A stretch of 64,000 bases of DNA. It comes from Pseudoneurospora amorphoporcata. Taxonomy: Eukaryota; Ascomycota; Sordariomycetes; Sordariales; Sordariaceae. Shown in pieces: positions 48,301 through 60,416 of the stretch (its first letter is position 1; every line of letters begins with the position of its first letter). The notes under the pieces are model-generated. The model made no database searches. It was given only the letters and a program-made list of their open reading frames with translations, and was not told the DNA's origin. The translations under genes were made by a program, and so were the position numbers. The stretch is from NCBI GenBank assembly GCA_033297205.1, contig MU859082.1, forward strand, positions 186,001 to 250,000, in the 5' to 3' direction.

Positions 48301-51293
48301 ACCAGAAAACACACTGCACTTCGTCTTCTTCAGGATCCGGTACTAGCTTGCCCCTGGTGTTGACATGAACCTCTAGGCTCATAGTGCTCATATACTGTGC
48401 CTGGTGCTGTACACTAGGAGACTTTTTCTTTTCGGAATATCTGAAACCATGCTTGTTCTTCAGCGTCGCGCCTGCGACTTGGGAGCGGGCGGTCTTGATC
48501 CTTAGAGGCGTGAAACGACGTCGGTTTGTCTTGCGAGCCTTTTGTTTATCTGCCCACCAGTCACTGACTTCTCCGAAAGAGGGAGGAGGCTCTGCTATTT
48601 CCCAGCTCCTCATGGCACATTCCTCTTGTTGTGCCTCGTATATAGCCTCCAGCATCGGCCAGTCGGCACCGGAGGGTGGTTTCTCGCCAAATGTCGCCGA
48701 AGATGTGCCAGTCGGGTCGAAATCGGGGAGCCAAGGGACAGAGCTGCCGTCGAGTCGGTATTCTCTGCCTGCATACTCTCTTGGCTTTGGAGGAACATCC
48801 TCATCTTTGCTGTAATATGCATCCTGATAGATTACATCAGGTAGGCCATGTACCTGCATGGTATGGCGGACCTCGCTCAGGGACGGAGGTTTATTGTCCA
48901 GAACAAACATTTTGGTTGAGCCATTCCACAAGAGTACCGGAGGTGCAGCCGCAGGGGCCGGCTCAACGGAATTGGATGAGGATTTCAGGTTGGGATCAGT
49001 CTGACTAGAGGTAGGCTTCGCCTGAGCGGATGACCCCATAATGGTGGGTTGAGGGTCGAAGGCAAGTTGCTTTTTGGTAACTTGCTCTTCGTGTTTCTGC
49101 GAACCACTCTTTTGGCTCAGTCGCGCCCTTGTGCTGGGATCCTGTGGATTTTTGACAACGGGAAAGTTGAATGAACGACCCTGCGACGCAGAGCTCTGCT
49201 TCAGAGCAGACTTCGTGGGCTGAGATGCCTTGGGCTTTTGTGGCTCGACCTTCGAATCATTCGCTAAGGCTTGCGCTCTTGCTGGATCCCGAGTACTGGG
49301 TTCTACCGGCTGAGCCGTCTGAACAGGCTTCGTATGTGCCAAATCTTCTGGAACTTCCTCCTGAACTTCTTGTTGAGTCTTTTCTCGGCTCTTTTCCTCC
49401 TGTGTCTTTTGTTGGCCCAGAGTCTGGAAGTGTCCCAGCACGTATTCCCGAGACTTGTGTTGGGCCTTCCGATGGGCCTCTGCTTGAGCATCCTCCTGAA
49501 CTCTTCTGTTTGACTTCACGTGAGCCCCTTCCGGAGGGTAATCCCGAGGTCTTCTCTGCGGCCCTGGCTGAGCTGCCTCTTGAGCTTTTGACTCGGCCTT
49601 TCTCGGAGCCATATCCGAAGCGCTTTGCGGAGCCTTGGACCTGCTGAGAGCTGCCTCCCTGGGGGCATCAGCTTGGAGCACCCGACGTTTTGCAGGTGCA
49701 TCGTGATCAACTTCTCCCGGCGGTCTGGGATGCTTAAGCGATCTTCGATGTCGCTCTTCAGGACCAAGAGCCCTGGTTTGTTTACCCGTATTGGCTGGTT
49801 GTTTGCAAGAGTAAGCCTTGGCAACTTTGAGAAGTTTATGACGGATGGAAGTTCGGGGCTGGTGTACACGGCATCGCCTACCCGTATCATATCTTATCGA
49901 GTCCCCCACACCAAACCCTTCTCCAACGCCATTGATGGGTTCCCCCGGGGAGATTCTGTCCGCGTACTCGGGAGGAGCAAGGTTTGCATTCCGCTCGCCT
50001 GCTAGTTGTAAGATAATTCGCTCGTCGACATCAATGCTGCTGAGTGGCTCTGCATTCATGTGAAACAATTGTGCTTCAATTTGCAGAGCTTGGCTCAAGT
50101 TGTCTTGGTATAAGTCTTCAACTGACTCTAGAGTGGTCTTGATGGTCTCTTCAAATGGTACTGGGTGCACAAAGTTGGAGAAAGTCTTCTCGCATCCATC
50201 TGTATTGGCCTGCTCCTGAGCAACCTGTTGCTGAATACCAGCACGGTATTTAGCTTCATGAACCCACCCCATCACCTGTGACTGACGTGGGTCTGCGGAC
50301 ATTGACACCAAGACATCCGGAGGGAAAGGGTTGATTTCAGGGTCTGTTATTCCCATACGCCTTTTCCTGCGGTTCATTTCGTCCGTCCAAAGCCCGGCCA
50401 TGCTGTGCACCAGCTTCTCTTTGCTTGACACCGGCTGCTCCCTTTCGATAAAATCATGATGCAGTCTTCGCTCTTTGACTTGCTTTCGATTCAGGATATC
50501 TTCGACGCAGATGTCTACTTCAAGTGAGCAGTGACTAGCCCGAGGAAGGCTGTAGTCGTCTGTAATGAACTCCGAAGGAATCGTCGCATCGTCCCAACGA
50601 TGTTCAGTCTCATAATTATCGAAATTTTCGTCGTGTTTCGGTACCGGTGCTCGAAAGGTGACCATTGCCGCATCCAGGTAGCCACAGCCGTACAAGTTGT
50701 AATCAACCATGAACTGGAGGAGATACTGTAAATGGGCCTCGTATGGTTGGAATCTCTGACTCATGATAACACCTTGTTGAAGGAGATCAACGAGACGCGA
50801 CATAACCACCGGGTTGAATAGGTAGATTTTGAGATAGAAGCGATATCCCACATGGAAGCCATAAAAGGGTATACCTTTCGTCAGCGTGATCCGTGCTACG
50901 TACATGGGCCGGTCGCGAACAGGATCTTTGCGGTAGCTGACAGCCAGGGCATGATCTATGGATGCACGCAATTTCGAAATGTATTCGTGGGCTAAGACAT
51001 ATGTGAGAAAGTGAACATTTTGGGCGGAGCATGGCAGTAGAAACAAGGGAACACTCACCCTTGGCATCTTCTAGACTTCCTTCGTACTCAACATACAGAT
51101 AGGGAAAGGCGCCGTGAATATGAGCGCAGACTTTCTGGCCCGTTTCGGTCGATCCGAACACTCGAATAACAGGGAGCTTCGGGGGCTTCCGCGAATGCGA
51201 AAAGCGCACATCTTGGCCAAACTGAGGATCATACTCGGTTGGTGTAGCCTGGTAATGGTCTATGCAGTTCAATCGAACCCGAAAAATGTCCAT
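45338..51293 (-). CDS. upr-1: DNA polymerase zeta catalytic subunit (REV3 family)
   Basis: Minus-strand exons 51293-51059 and 50991-45338 give 1962 residues, a typical length for filamentous-fungal REV3 (longer than the yeast protein). The N-terminal family-B region (MDIFRVRLNCIDHYQ, then RKPPKLPVIRVFGSTETGQK) is split by a 67-nt intron. Residues about 420-800 are a Lys/Gln/Pro-rich disordered insert. Polymerase motif II is DFQSLYPSVMIAYNYCYSTF (about 1258), motif III NRQLALKLLANVTYGYTS, and motif I YGDTDS (about 1416). C-terminal Cys clusters (CTACGVK..., CQSCSGF...CDSKDC) are the zinc and Fe-S/accessory-subunit binding sites. The acidic tail is long. Pol zeta performs translesion synthesis and damage-induced mutagenesis; the N. 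crassa homologue is upr-1, mapped near mat. Confidence 0.95.
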
Positions 51294-51955
51294 GATGTCG
51301 GCCGCTGGAGATGCCAGATGCTCATTGTTAGAGTTCTAGAGCAATATGAAGTGATAAGAGTAGGCTGCGAAAAACTCCAGTTGCCCGGTGTGGCGACGTG
51401 CATCCCTTAAGAGACACGCTTTTCGGTTTTCAGGTTGTTTCGTTCAGGATGGCATGCGCGTTATGAAAGTCGTCGAGCGCGCACGACTAGTAACGCCGAA
51501 GCACGTGATGCGACGCTGGCTCAAATTGGCGTGTTCCAGTCAAGGCCGTCAGTTATTATTGAACAGTCGTCCTCTAGACATTCATTCTGGGTAGGTATTC
51601 GATGAGATCTACACAAACCGTACCTTTTGGATGTGATGAGGGCCTTCGACATTGAAACCGGAATCAAGGCCATGCGAACAAGATTTATCAAAGTGAGCGG
51701 GAACCTCAAAGTACGGGTTAGGGTTAAAGATGACAAATTGGTCTCGGCCAAAAGGTGCACCGACTTCTTGCTGATCTCCTTCTACGCCGCTTGCCTGCCG
51801 CAGAACTTCCACCCAATGTAACGACATTAAAACAACTTACCTCGAGTCTCGGGATCAACAACCTTTCTCATCGTCAGCACCCACTGTTGGTCAACTTTTC
51901 GACCTCTATATTCTTGCAAAGATCTCAGACCACAGCATCAATATTCACGATAATC
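51294..51955. promoter_or_regulatory. Divergent promoter region, upr-1 / slu7
   Basis: 662 bp between divergent genes. A telobox-like tandem GGGTTAGGGTTA is at 51715-51726. The slu7 frame is open upstream but without ATG at a plausible position nearer than 51956. Confidence 0.6.
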
Positions 51956-53215
51956 ATGCCTCCCCCACCACCGAACAGGCGTGAGCAGCAGCAGGCTATG
52001 GCTGCCCCAAGCTCAACCGATAAATCAGAGACTGGTGCTGGCGCCGCCCGCAAGGAAGACAACATCTACATCCCATCATACATCAGCAAACAGCCTTTCT
52101 ACGTCAGTGGTCTGGACAATGAAGAAGGCGACTCCCTTCTCCATCAGCGTGCCCGTCAGCAGGAAGAGGACAAGGCTGCGCAAGCCGCCGCGCTTCTCGC
52201 CCGGGGCAAAAAGGCCGGTCCGGCGAGGACGAAATGGGTCAAGGGCGCGTGTGAGAACTGCGGCGCAATGGGCCACAAAAAGAAGGACTGTCTCGAACGG
52301 CCGCGCAAGTTCGGCGCCAAGGTGACGGGCAAGGACATCCAGGCGGACCGGATCGTGCGCGACGTGAACCTGGGGTACGAGGCCAAGCGGGACGTTTACA
52401 GCGCGTATGATCCGAAACAGTACATGGAGGTGGTGGAGGAATACAACATGCTGGAAGAGGCTCGAAAAGCATTACAGGGAGGAGACAAAAAGTCGCCGGA
52501 CGGGGAGGGAAGAGAGGGTGCCGAGGACGACAAGTCGGGTTTCAAGTACGACGAGGAATCGGATATGGGACGCGACCGCGCTACGACAAAGCAGTCCATG
52601 CGTATTCGCGAGGACACGGCGAAGTACTTACTTAACTTGGATTCGGACTCAGCCAAGTACAACCCCAAGAAGCGCGCCCTTGTCGACGCCGGTGCCATAG
52701 CCGACAAGTCCGCCGCCTTGTTCGCTGAGGAGAGTTTCCTTCGTGCTTCTGGCGAAGCAGCGGAATTCGAAAAGGCTCAGCGATATGCATGGGAGGCACA
52801 AGAGCGCTCGGGCGATACCAGCTTGCATTTACAAGCCAATCCGACTGCGGGTGAGATCCTACGCAAGAAGGAATCCGAGGAACGTGAGGCCAAGCGGAGA
52901 AAGAGGGCGGAAGAGTTGGCAAGCCAATATGGCACAAACCCTGTCATTCCAGACGCGCTCCGGGAAACTATGAAGGAAAATGAAGCCTTTGTGGAGTATG
53001 ATGAGGCCGGCCTGATCAAGGGGGCGCCGAAGAAGGTCGGCAAGTCCAAGTATCCCGAGGACGTGTACATCAACAATCACACGACGGTTTGGGGCAGTTG
53101 GTGGTCGGACTTCAGATGGGGCTACGCTTGCTGTCATCAGTTTGTGAAGAACAGTTACTGCACCGGGGAGGCAGGTATAGCAGCAAGCGAGAAGGCGGAT
53201 GCTTGGGACAAGTAA
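51956..53215 (+). CDS. slu7: Pre-mRNA splicing factor Slu7
   Basis: Single exon, 419 residues, starting [15 protein letters not shown]. Conserved features are [13 protein letters not shown], a CCHC zinc knuckle ([14 protein letters not shown], about 100-113), the [18 protein letters not shown] block, [14 protein letters not shown], and a C-terminal VWGSWW motif before the final Cys-containing region. Slu7 acts in the second catalytic step of splicing, promoting 3' splice-site use with Prp18. It is divergent from upr-1. The start is the ATG directly before the Pro-rich N-terminus; the frame is open 67 codons further upstream. Confidence 0.95.
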   Translation: MPPPPPNRREQQQAMAAPSSTDKSETGAGAARKEDNIYIPSYISKQPFYVSGLDNEEGDSLLHQRARQQEEDKAAQAAALLARGKKAGPARTKWVKGACENCGAMGHKKKDCLERPRKFGAKVTGKDIQADRIVRDVNLGYEAKRDVYSAYDPKQYMEVVEEYNMLEEARKALQGGDKKSPDGEGREGAEDDKSGFKYDEESDMGRDRATTKQSMRIREDTAKYLLNLDSDSAKYNPKKRALVDAGAIADKSAALFAEESFLRASGEAAEFEKAQRYAWEAQERSGDTSLHLQANPTAGEILRKKESEEREAKRRKRAEELASQYGTNPVIPDALRETMKENEAFVEYDEAGLIKGAPKKVGKSKYPEDVYINNHTTVWGSWWSDFRWGYACCHQFVKNSYCTGEAGIAASEKADAWDK

Positions 53216-53687
53216 ACAGCAGGTTTAAATGTAGTAGTGTTTGATTTCAAGAATGATACCCAATTGCCTCACCTTGAGAATGCCCAATTGATCACACCGT
53301 ATGGACCGCTCGAATAGCCCAAGAATCAAATGGTAACAAGGTGATCAATTCAGAAAGGGACATATGGAGCGATTCGCTCTGGTATATTTTGCAGACACGT
53401 ACAACCGAAACGGACATAGACCGGACAAACATCACGTACGCTAGTCTTGACAATTTCTAACTTTCAACAAGAAGATGGTGTATTTATGAGACTGTAGGGT
53501 GCCTTCAGATCCGGAGGTTTCTTGACTTCCAGACACGTATTTCAGTGCCAACCATTCATGCATTTTGATTCCTGACTACATGAACGCCGTGATCATGATG
53601 TAGAGGCAAAATGAACCTTCCAAGACCCGTTTTCCTAGCCGGTGCTATGCACGTGAAACCCAACCCACGAAGATAGGCGCCTCAAAT
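53216..53687. other. Convergent 3' region between slu7 and rps9
   Basis: 472 bp of 3' UTR and spacer. Nothing else was recognised. Confidence 0.6.
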
Positions 53688-54565
53688 TTACTCCTCATCC
53701 TCCTCCTCGGCATCCTCACCGCCCTCAGCGGCCTTAGCCTTCTTTCTGCGGACACGGCCGGGGCGGCCGCCACCGAAGGGGGAGGTGAGGGCGAAGTCGA
53801 TGTGCTTCTGGGAGTCGAGACGGACAACGAAAGAGGGAACGTTGACGATCTGCTTGCCGACGCGGATGTGGCGCTGGCGAATGAGAACACGGGCGTGGTG
53901 GATAGACTTGGCAAGGCCGAGCTTGTAGACGCAGGTCTGGAGACGACGCTCAAGGAAATCCTCAGCCTTGAGGGCAAGGACGTAATCGAGCTTCATGCGG
54001 GACTCGTCAAGGACACCGACGCGAACAAGACGGCGAATGAGGGCATTGCCTTCGAAGAGACGCTTGGGGTCCTTCTCGTCGAGGGTAAGAAGCTGACTGT
54101 GGCAGAAGTTAGTAATCTTGTGATTTCCTGGCAAATCGTTCCCCAGCACCAAAGGCCCATTTCTGTGACTGTTTTGCTAAAGAGACCGAGCGGGGTATGG
54201 GGAGAGCTTACCGGGCAGCACGACGAATCTTGGAGAGGGTCAGGAGAACGCGCCAGACCTCACGCTTGTTGCGAAGACCATACTCGCCAACGAGTTTCAA
54301 CTCGGAGTCCCTGAGGTCCGAAAGTTAGTCGAATGATCACAATCGACATAAGCAGAGTCAAGCTCATGCTCAGTGGCCGGTGATTTGAGGCATGCGAGCG
54401 ATCGCACGCGCAAAGAACATGGAGATAATTGCTCCCGCTGCAATTGCTGTCGCTTCGCAGAGGCCGTCTGGAAGGAGTTCGGAATCAAACTTAGACGCAC
54501 AAACGAGCGGCCTCGAAGGGGCGACGGGGGACCTTAGCGGTCTTCGAGTAGGAAAGCGGCGCCAT
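53688..54565 (-). CDS. rps9: 40S ribosomal protein S9 (uS4)
   Basis: Minus-strand exons 54565-54501, 54310-54212 and 54096-53688 give 190 residues, the usual size. The sequence starts [20 protein letters not shown] and joins [20 protein letters not shown] over a 190-nt first intron (GTGCGT donor). The S4 RNA-binding domain is visible as [20 protein letters not shown] followed by [20 protein letters not shown]. The C-terminus is acidic (EDAEEEDEE). It is a 40S body protein needed for decoding fidelity. It shares a 313-bp divergent spacer with rpl21. Confidence 0.96.
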
Positions 54566-54878
54566 CTTGTTGTTGGGGGCTTTCTCAAAAGATCGTCGAC
54601 TGACAGCGAAAAGTTTCGAAAAGTCGTTTTCACGAAGTCAGAAAATCAAAGGACCACCTGGAGAGGGTTTGTGGTGGCCCGTGCACGCAGCCTTGCCGGC
54701 ACAAATCCGCTTGCCCTAACGTTGGCAGGCTGGTGGCTGGCCCAAGCTTTGCCCACCTTGCTTAGTCATACGACGGGAAATCGAGACCTAGTTTTGCTTG
54801 CACACAAATTCGTCGTCCAAATTTGACGCCCGCAGCAACCACCGTCTTCAGCATCCCCATACACGCCGAATCGTCACG
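54566..54878. promoter_or_regulatory. Shared promoter of divergent ribosomal protein genes rps9 / rpl21
   Basis: 313 bp separate the two start codons, so the core promoters must be close or shared. Coordinated expression of the pair is inferred from this layout. No known ribosomal-protein element was identified with certainty. Confidence 0.65.
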
Positions 54879-55613
54879 ATGGGTCACCCCGCAGGTCTCC
54901 GTGCTGGTACGAGATACGCCTTCTCGCGGAACTTCCGCGAGAAGGGTATGATCCGTCTCTCGACCTACCTTAAGCAGTACAAGTATGTTGCGACAGCGAT
55001 GAATTGGGGTAGTAGGGGCGTCATGGCTAACTTCTTGCTAGGGTTGGCGACATCGTCGACATCAAGGTCAACGGTGCTGTCCAGAAGGGGTAAGCGACGA
55101 CCATTTCCACACTCTTTGCGACTCTTGCGATTGCGAAAAACAGCGGGATGCGGAATATGTTGGGGTTCTGCAACATCGGAATTTCGAAAGAGGAGGGGCA
55201 CATCCGAATGCGATCCACGACGAAGGCTTTTGCGAAGAACACACTCGGGCGAATCATGAAACTGACGTTGGACATCGAATAGTATGGCCCACAAGGTCTA
55301 CCACGGCAAGACTGGTGTCATCTACAACGTCACCAAGTCCGCTGTCGGCATCATCATTTACAAGAAGGTCAAGCACCGTTACCTCGAGAAGCGCATCAAC
55401 GTCCGCATCGAGCACATCCAGCCTTCCCGCTCCCGCGAGGGTTTCCTTCGCCGCGTCAAGGAGAACGCCGAGCTCAAGAAGCAGGCCAAGGCTGAGGGCA
55501 AGCAGGTCCACCTCAAGCGCCAGCCCCTCCAGCCCCGTGAGGCTCGCACCATCTCCGTTGTCGACAACAAGCCCGAGACCGTTGCCCCCGTCGCCTACGA
55601 GACCACTATCTAA
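54879..55613 (+). CDS. rpl21: 60S ribosomal protein L21 (eL21)
   Basis: Exons 54879-54982, 55042-55089 and 55283-55613 give 160 residues, the family length. Conserved sequence runs MGHPAGLRAGTRYAFSRNFR, LSTYLKQYKVGDIVDIKVNG, then MAHKVYHGKTGVIYNVTKSA and RYLEKRINVRIEHIQPSRSR. It is a component of the large subunit. The second intron is 193 nt, longer than the local norm; a snoRNA was looked for there but no convincing C/D box pair was found. Confidence 0.96.
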
Positions 55614-57337
55614 AGTACTCTTGGGATCGGAGTGGTGGTAGACTTGGCGTGTTTGGTTTCTCTTTGCATGGGGTTCATCGCGTTCGGCACGGAAAGATTC
55701 CCTGCATGGATTTTTTGGTCTGGGATGCGGGAATGCTTATAGGAATCAAAAATACCAGTGGCATGACCATGACCAAAACCAAAACCACACGAGAACCGGC
55801 CCGACACGCCTCCTCCTGACTAGGTGTACGTGCTTTTGCGCCTCGAGCCAGCTTGTGATCGGATGGACTCCGCCAAAGACGAATCCCGCTGGCCAGACGA
55901 GTCACAGAGGGACAGACGATTCGAGCCCTCTCTGGCTGTGCGGTTGCTCTGCTTCTCGGCCTAGCATCTCGCGGTTGATAGAGATACCCAAATAGAGCAA
56001 TGTGACGAACCACTCCACCGGGCCAACTCTTGCGTTCAGCTTTGCACTGCCAGTACCGTGACTCTTTTAGCGCTCCCAAAAGGTTTACTTGCAAATGGGA
56101 GAGATGGATATGAGAGCAGATAGAGATACCTTGAGAGTTCATGTTGGGCCTTAGCTTCAACTCGGCACGGTTTGGAACCAACTGAGTGTTTGAACTGTGA
56201 TAGTTTGATACGTAGCCAACTTCACCAGGACGGCTTTACACATTCTCCTCACGAAACAACTGAAATCAGCCTTACTGGATCGACAGGCTCTATCTTGCTT
56301 ATACCTGCTACCGGATCCTATATTTCTCCGGCATCGAGCATTGCTCCCATACGAATGCTCCTTTACAATGTGAGCCTCGGTAAGTATGATTTGGCTGGAT
56401 GAAGGTGGAGGACTGAAGCAATTCTCCAGATACGAACGATGACAGATTCGTTGTGGGGTTGAGGTTCATGTGGAATGTCGAACAGGCCTGCTCCAGACTC
56501 TTTGGGCTCCCTTGAGTGCCTGCCGCGAACCGTCAAGGATTTTGCCTGGTCTCATTGGTCTTCTGACGTTGACGAGGCGTCGTGGCTCGACAGGATAAAC
56601 AGATCTGGCCAATGGGATATTGCGGGGAACTGATAAGGCTCTTTAAGCATGTGGCTTAACCTACCATTTTTGACCTAGGCAAAAGCACTGGTGCAAGGGG
56701 CAGAGGATGAAGATGTCACCAGGCAGTACGTACCCGTCTCAGACCCTTCCAAAGCGTTGACACCTTTGACACTCGTACACTACCAGACGGAGGATGCTGT
56801 CACCAACAGGAACAGGAATAGGAACTGACCATTTTAAGCCCTTGGCTCTGTTACTTCTAGCTTCTAATCAGTTTTCCCGTCGGTGACTTTTTGGGACTTT
56901 GTTGGCCTGTCACGTTCCCAGGGCATGTTTTCTGTGCCGTCCAGGGTAGGTAGTGAGTGTGGCCTTTTCAGAACTCAGCTGCAGGGCATCCGTCATCTTC
57001 GGTTCCTTCCACCTTGCAAACCCACCGCGCCCACTTCCGCTTCCGATCCTGTTTGTCTGAGAGAGTGCGCAACGCAAACCTACCTCTACAACTCATGACT
57101 TCGCCGTGCAACTGCGACTGCGAGCCCTGAGTTCGAGTCCGCTTCGATGCAATTGTAAACCTTCTGTTCTGAGCTGCTGAGCAGGTAGCCAACCTGAGGA
57201 CAGTGGACACAACGGACGGCGAGCATCAGCGACCGCTGTCAGTCTTTCCTGTCTTGGCACACCTTGCATGACCGCATCCTGGACTCGATCACTGCAGTGG
57301 ACAATCTCCCTTCGACGGCAATTGAACTTAATCAACC
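55614..57337. other. Intergenic region, rpl21 3' end to nvj2-like promoter
   Basis: 1.7 kb with only short ORFs; no protein, tRNA or repeat family was recognised. Confidence 0.55.
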
Positions 57338-60300
57338 ATGAGTTGGACTGTCTTCTTATTGATATACCTCTTCGGAGGCCTTACGTTTCTGCCATTGTTG
57401 GTGGCCTGCGTTCTACTTCATGCTCACTTTACATTTCCTTACCGCCCAGATGCCGACCAGCAGCACGACCCAGAAGCCGACGACTTGATCCAGCCTGGTG
57501 ACGATCTTGATGCGCTCAAGGCGGAGCAGAAGAAAGATGGCAAACCCCGGGTGGCCCATCACGACGATGGTGTCGCTTCTGGATATTTTGCAGTCTGCCG
57601 CGAGTATACGCCCATGGGAATCAACGCGAAGCCTATCGAGCGGTCGACACCAGTCGGCTCCACCACCGTCGCCGCCCCCAGTCCCAGTGTCTACCAGACA
57701 ATGTATCGAAGCATCTTCGACCGAAAGTCCAGCAGTCCGAGTCCCATTGATCACAAGAACGGTCCCAGTCAGCGCCCTAAGAAGGCTGGCAATGTCTTCT
57801 ATGTTGTCCTGAGGTGCGTGGCATTATCATTCTGGCTCCCGAAACGGCTTGGATCCTGATGCTTGTTACAGACACGGCCATCTTATGCTCTTTGACGACG
57901 ACGAACAACTCGAAGTACGGCACGTCGTCGCTCTAGCACACCATGAAGTCAGCATATACTCCGGCGAGGAAGTCACCCCCGAGGGCGAGCTGTACATCAA
58001 GCGAAACGCCATACGCCTCTCGCGCAAGACAGGCGGGCTGGAAATAGGCCCGGATAGTCAGGTCTCGAAGCCTTTCTACCTCTTCTCCGAAAATTGCTCT
58101 GCAAAGGAAGATTTCTACTTTGCCCTATTGCGAAACCAGGAACAGCAGGCTTTGGACACCGAAAACGAGGTTCCGTCTCCTATCCAGTTTGACGTTAAGA
58201 ACATTATCAACTTGGTACAGAGACTGCACTCGTCAGAAGAACACATGCAAACACGTTGGCTCAACGCAATGATTGGACGTATCTTCCTGGGCATCTACAA
58301 GACCAAGGACATAGAGAACGCGATACGGGAGAAGCTTACAAAGAAGATTTCCCGTGTTAAAAGGCCGGCATTTCTTTCCAACATTGCTATCAAAGGTATT
58401 GATACCGGAGAGTCGGCACCATTTATCACAAACCCACGCCTGCGGGATCTGACCGTTGAGGGTGAATGCTGCATTGAGGCAGACGTACGATACACTGGCA
58501 ACTTCCGCTTGGAGGTCGCGGCGACAGCCAGGATCGATCTAGGCGCGCGATTCAAGGCACGAGAGGTCAATCTTGTCCTTGCCGTGGTTGTACGAAAGCT
58601 CGAAGGCCATGTCTTATTCAAGATCAAGCCCCCGCCCAGTAACCGCTTATGGTTCTCTTTTCAGCAGGCACCAAAGATGGAGATGACGATTGAACCAATC
58701 GTCAGCTCCAGACAGATTACTTACACCGTTATTCTCCGCCAGATCGAGAAGCAGATCAAAGAGGTCATGGCCGAGACCCTTGTCTTACCCTTCTGGGATG
58801 ATATGCCTTTCTTCAATACAGAGCACAAGAAGTGGAGGGGTGGTATCTTCCATGATGAGTCAGTTGTATCAACCATGGATTTGGAAACAGCTGCGGCGCA
58901 AGAAGGCGATTTGGACGAGGTGGAGCGATTGGAGGCTACTCAAGATGGTCACGAACCCGATGTGCCGCACGTCGAAAAGAGCCACAGCATGTCTAACCTC
59001 GAAAAGACGCTCGACAAGAAACCGTCCATTAGCCTTTTTGGAAGGATGACAACCAAAGCTAAAGGGGACCCTATGTATTCTGCATCTACGACCTCATTGA
59101 GCACGCACAACAAAAACGACATCAAACCCGAGACGAGAAGTGAAAGTCATATACCGCCTCCGATCCGGGTGGTTTCGATCACTCATCCTCCGACGCCAAC
59201 GGTTAGCACAGATGCCATTAATGCTGACGTCTTCAAACCATCCTCGTCACCACCGGACGAAAGCGCTGCTGCGTCAGCAATAGCAACGTTGTCTGTCCAG
59301 GCACAATCTCCAACACGGCCACAGCCACCTCACTCGCCCCTGAGGCCGTCCGTCACATCTAAGTCATCAGACCAGTCTTCCGGATCATCTTATTCTGAAG
59401 CTACGGACGCGGAGAAAGATTTGCAGGATTTTGACAAGAGAAACCAGGCAAGACGGAACACGGCCACATTCGCAGGTAGCCAAGAGGAAAGCAGGCCGAG
59501 GTCTCCAGCCTCGTCGATAAGGGGTTCTGTGAAGAGTCAAACCGGGACCATCAAGGGTATCTTTGCCCGGCGAGATACTGTGTCATCAACATCGGGAGCA
59601 GGGATGCCGAATCATCCAGATTCTGGGAAAAAGACTGCCTTGGCCGCCGCTTTTGTCACCAACGCGGCTGCATCTGCCAAGCGTTGGGGGCTCAATGCGT
59701 TCCAACGACAGACAAATAACGATGGCACACCGGGCAGGAGTGCCTCGTTCACAGATGATCATCCATCGGTGCTGGACTTGAATCAGCCTATGGGGCGTGG
59801 ACAACCGCTTCCGCCACCAGGAACACCACTTCCGATGCCAGACAGAAGATCGAAGGCAACATCCATCAGTATTCCAAGGCGCAAACCCATACCGCCTCCA
59901 GATCAATCACTGCAGCAACGTAAATCGAGCACATCTGAGGATCATGATCATGAGCCTGAGCGCCGCCCTGTACCACCTCCGCCTCTCCCAAAACGTCGCC
60001 AATACCGGGCCGAGCAGCCACTCGACGATGGTGGAAACAACGTGAACATGCTGGTTGTCGCGGCTCCTGCGGAATCAGAACCGACTACACCTATGAGCGA
60101 GGCCCATGACACATCACCTTCGAAGTCTTCAGCGGACGCCGTTGAGATCAAGAGCCAAAGTGAAGTTGATAGCTCGGCGAAAGATATCGGTTCAAGAACG
60201 TACCCCAAGCATTCGACGCCATCAATCCGTTTTTTGAAGTCTACAAGCCAGGAAGGGCACGAAGATGCGAAAACGTTATCGCCTAAGATTTCAGCACCCG

Positions 60301-60416
60301 TTGACGACGACGATGAGTTCTCAGCTTGGATGGGTGATGCCGGGCCGGTTGAAGATATTGACGCAGCCTCGGCTCCTACAGCCGACGGTGGCGTTGGTGA
60401 GAGGGCATCGCCTTGA
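57338..60416 (+). CDS. nvj2: SMP-domain lipid-transfer protein at membrane contact sites (Nvj2 / TEX2-like)
   Basis: Exons 57338-57813 and 57872-60416 give 1006 residues. An N-terminal membrane anchor (SWTVFLLIYLFGGLTFLPLL) precedes a PH-like region (about 140-260; GNVFYVVLRHGHLMLFDDDE across the intron). The SMP domain at about 264-470 contains NLVQRLHSSEEHMQTRWLNA and LNAMIGRIFLGIYKT, ending near AETLVLPFWDDMPFF. The C-terminal half is Ser/Pro-rich and disordered, with Pro-rich SH3-type stretches. TM-PH-SMP is the architecture of yeast Nvj2 and animal TEX2, which move lipids between ER and other membranes. The assignment rests on domain order; the symbol is by homology. Confidence 0.87.

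Noticed and set aside
51715..51726. Telomere-type repeat as a sign of chromosome end or interstitial telomere
   Set aside because: Only two units, inside a divergent promoter; treated as a telobox-like motif instead.
55090..55282. snoRNA in the long rpl21 intron
   Set aside because: A CTGA-like D box could be seen but no matching C box at proper distance.
57121..57150. Possible tRNA B box (GTTCGAGTCC)
   Set aside because: No A box or foldable cloverleaf around it.
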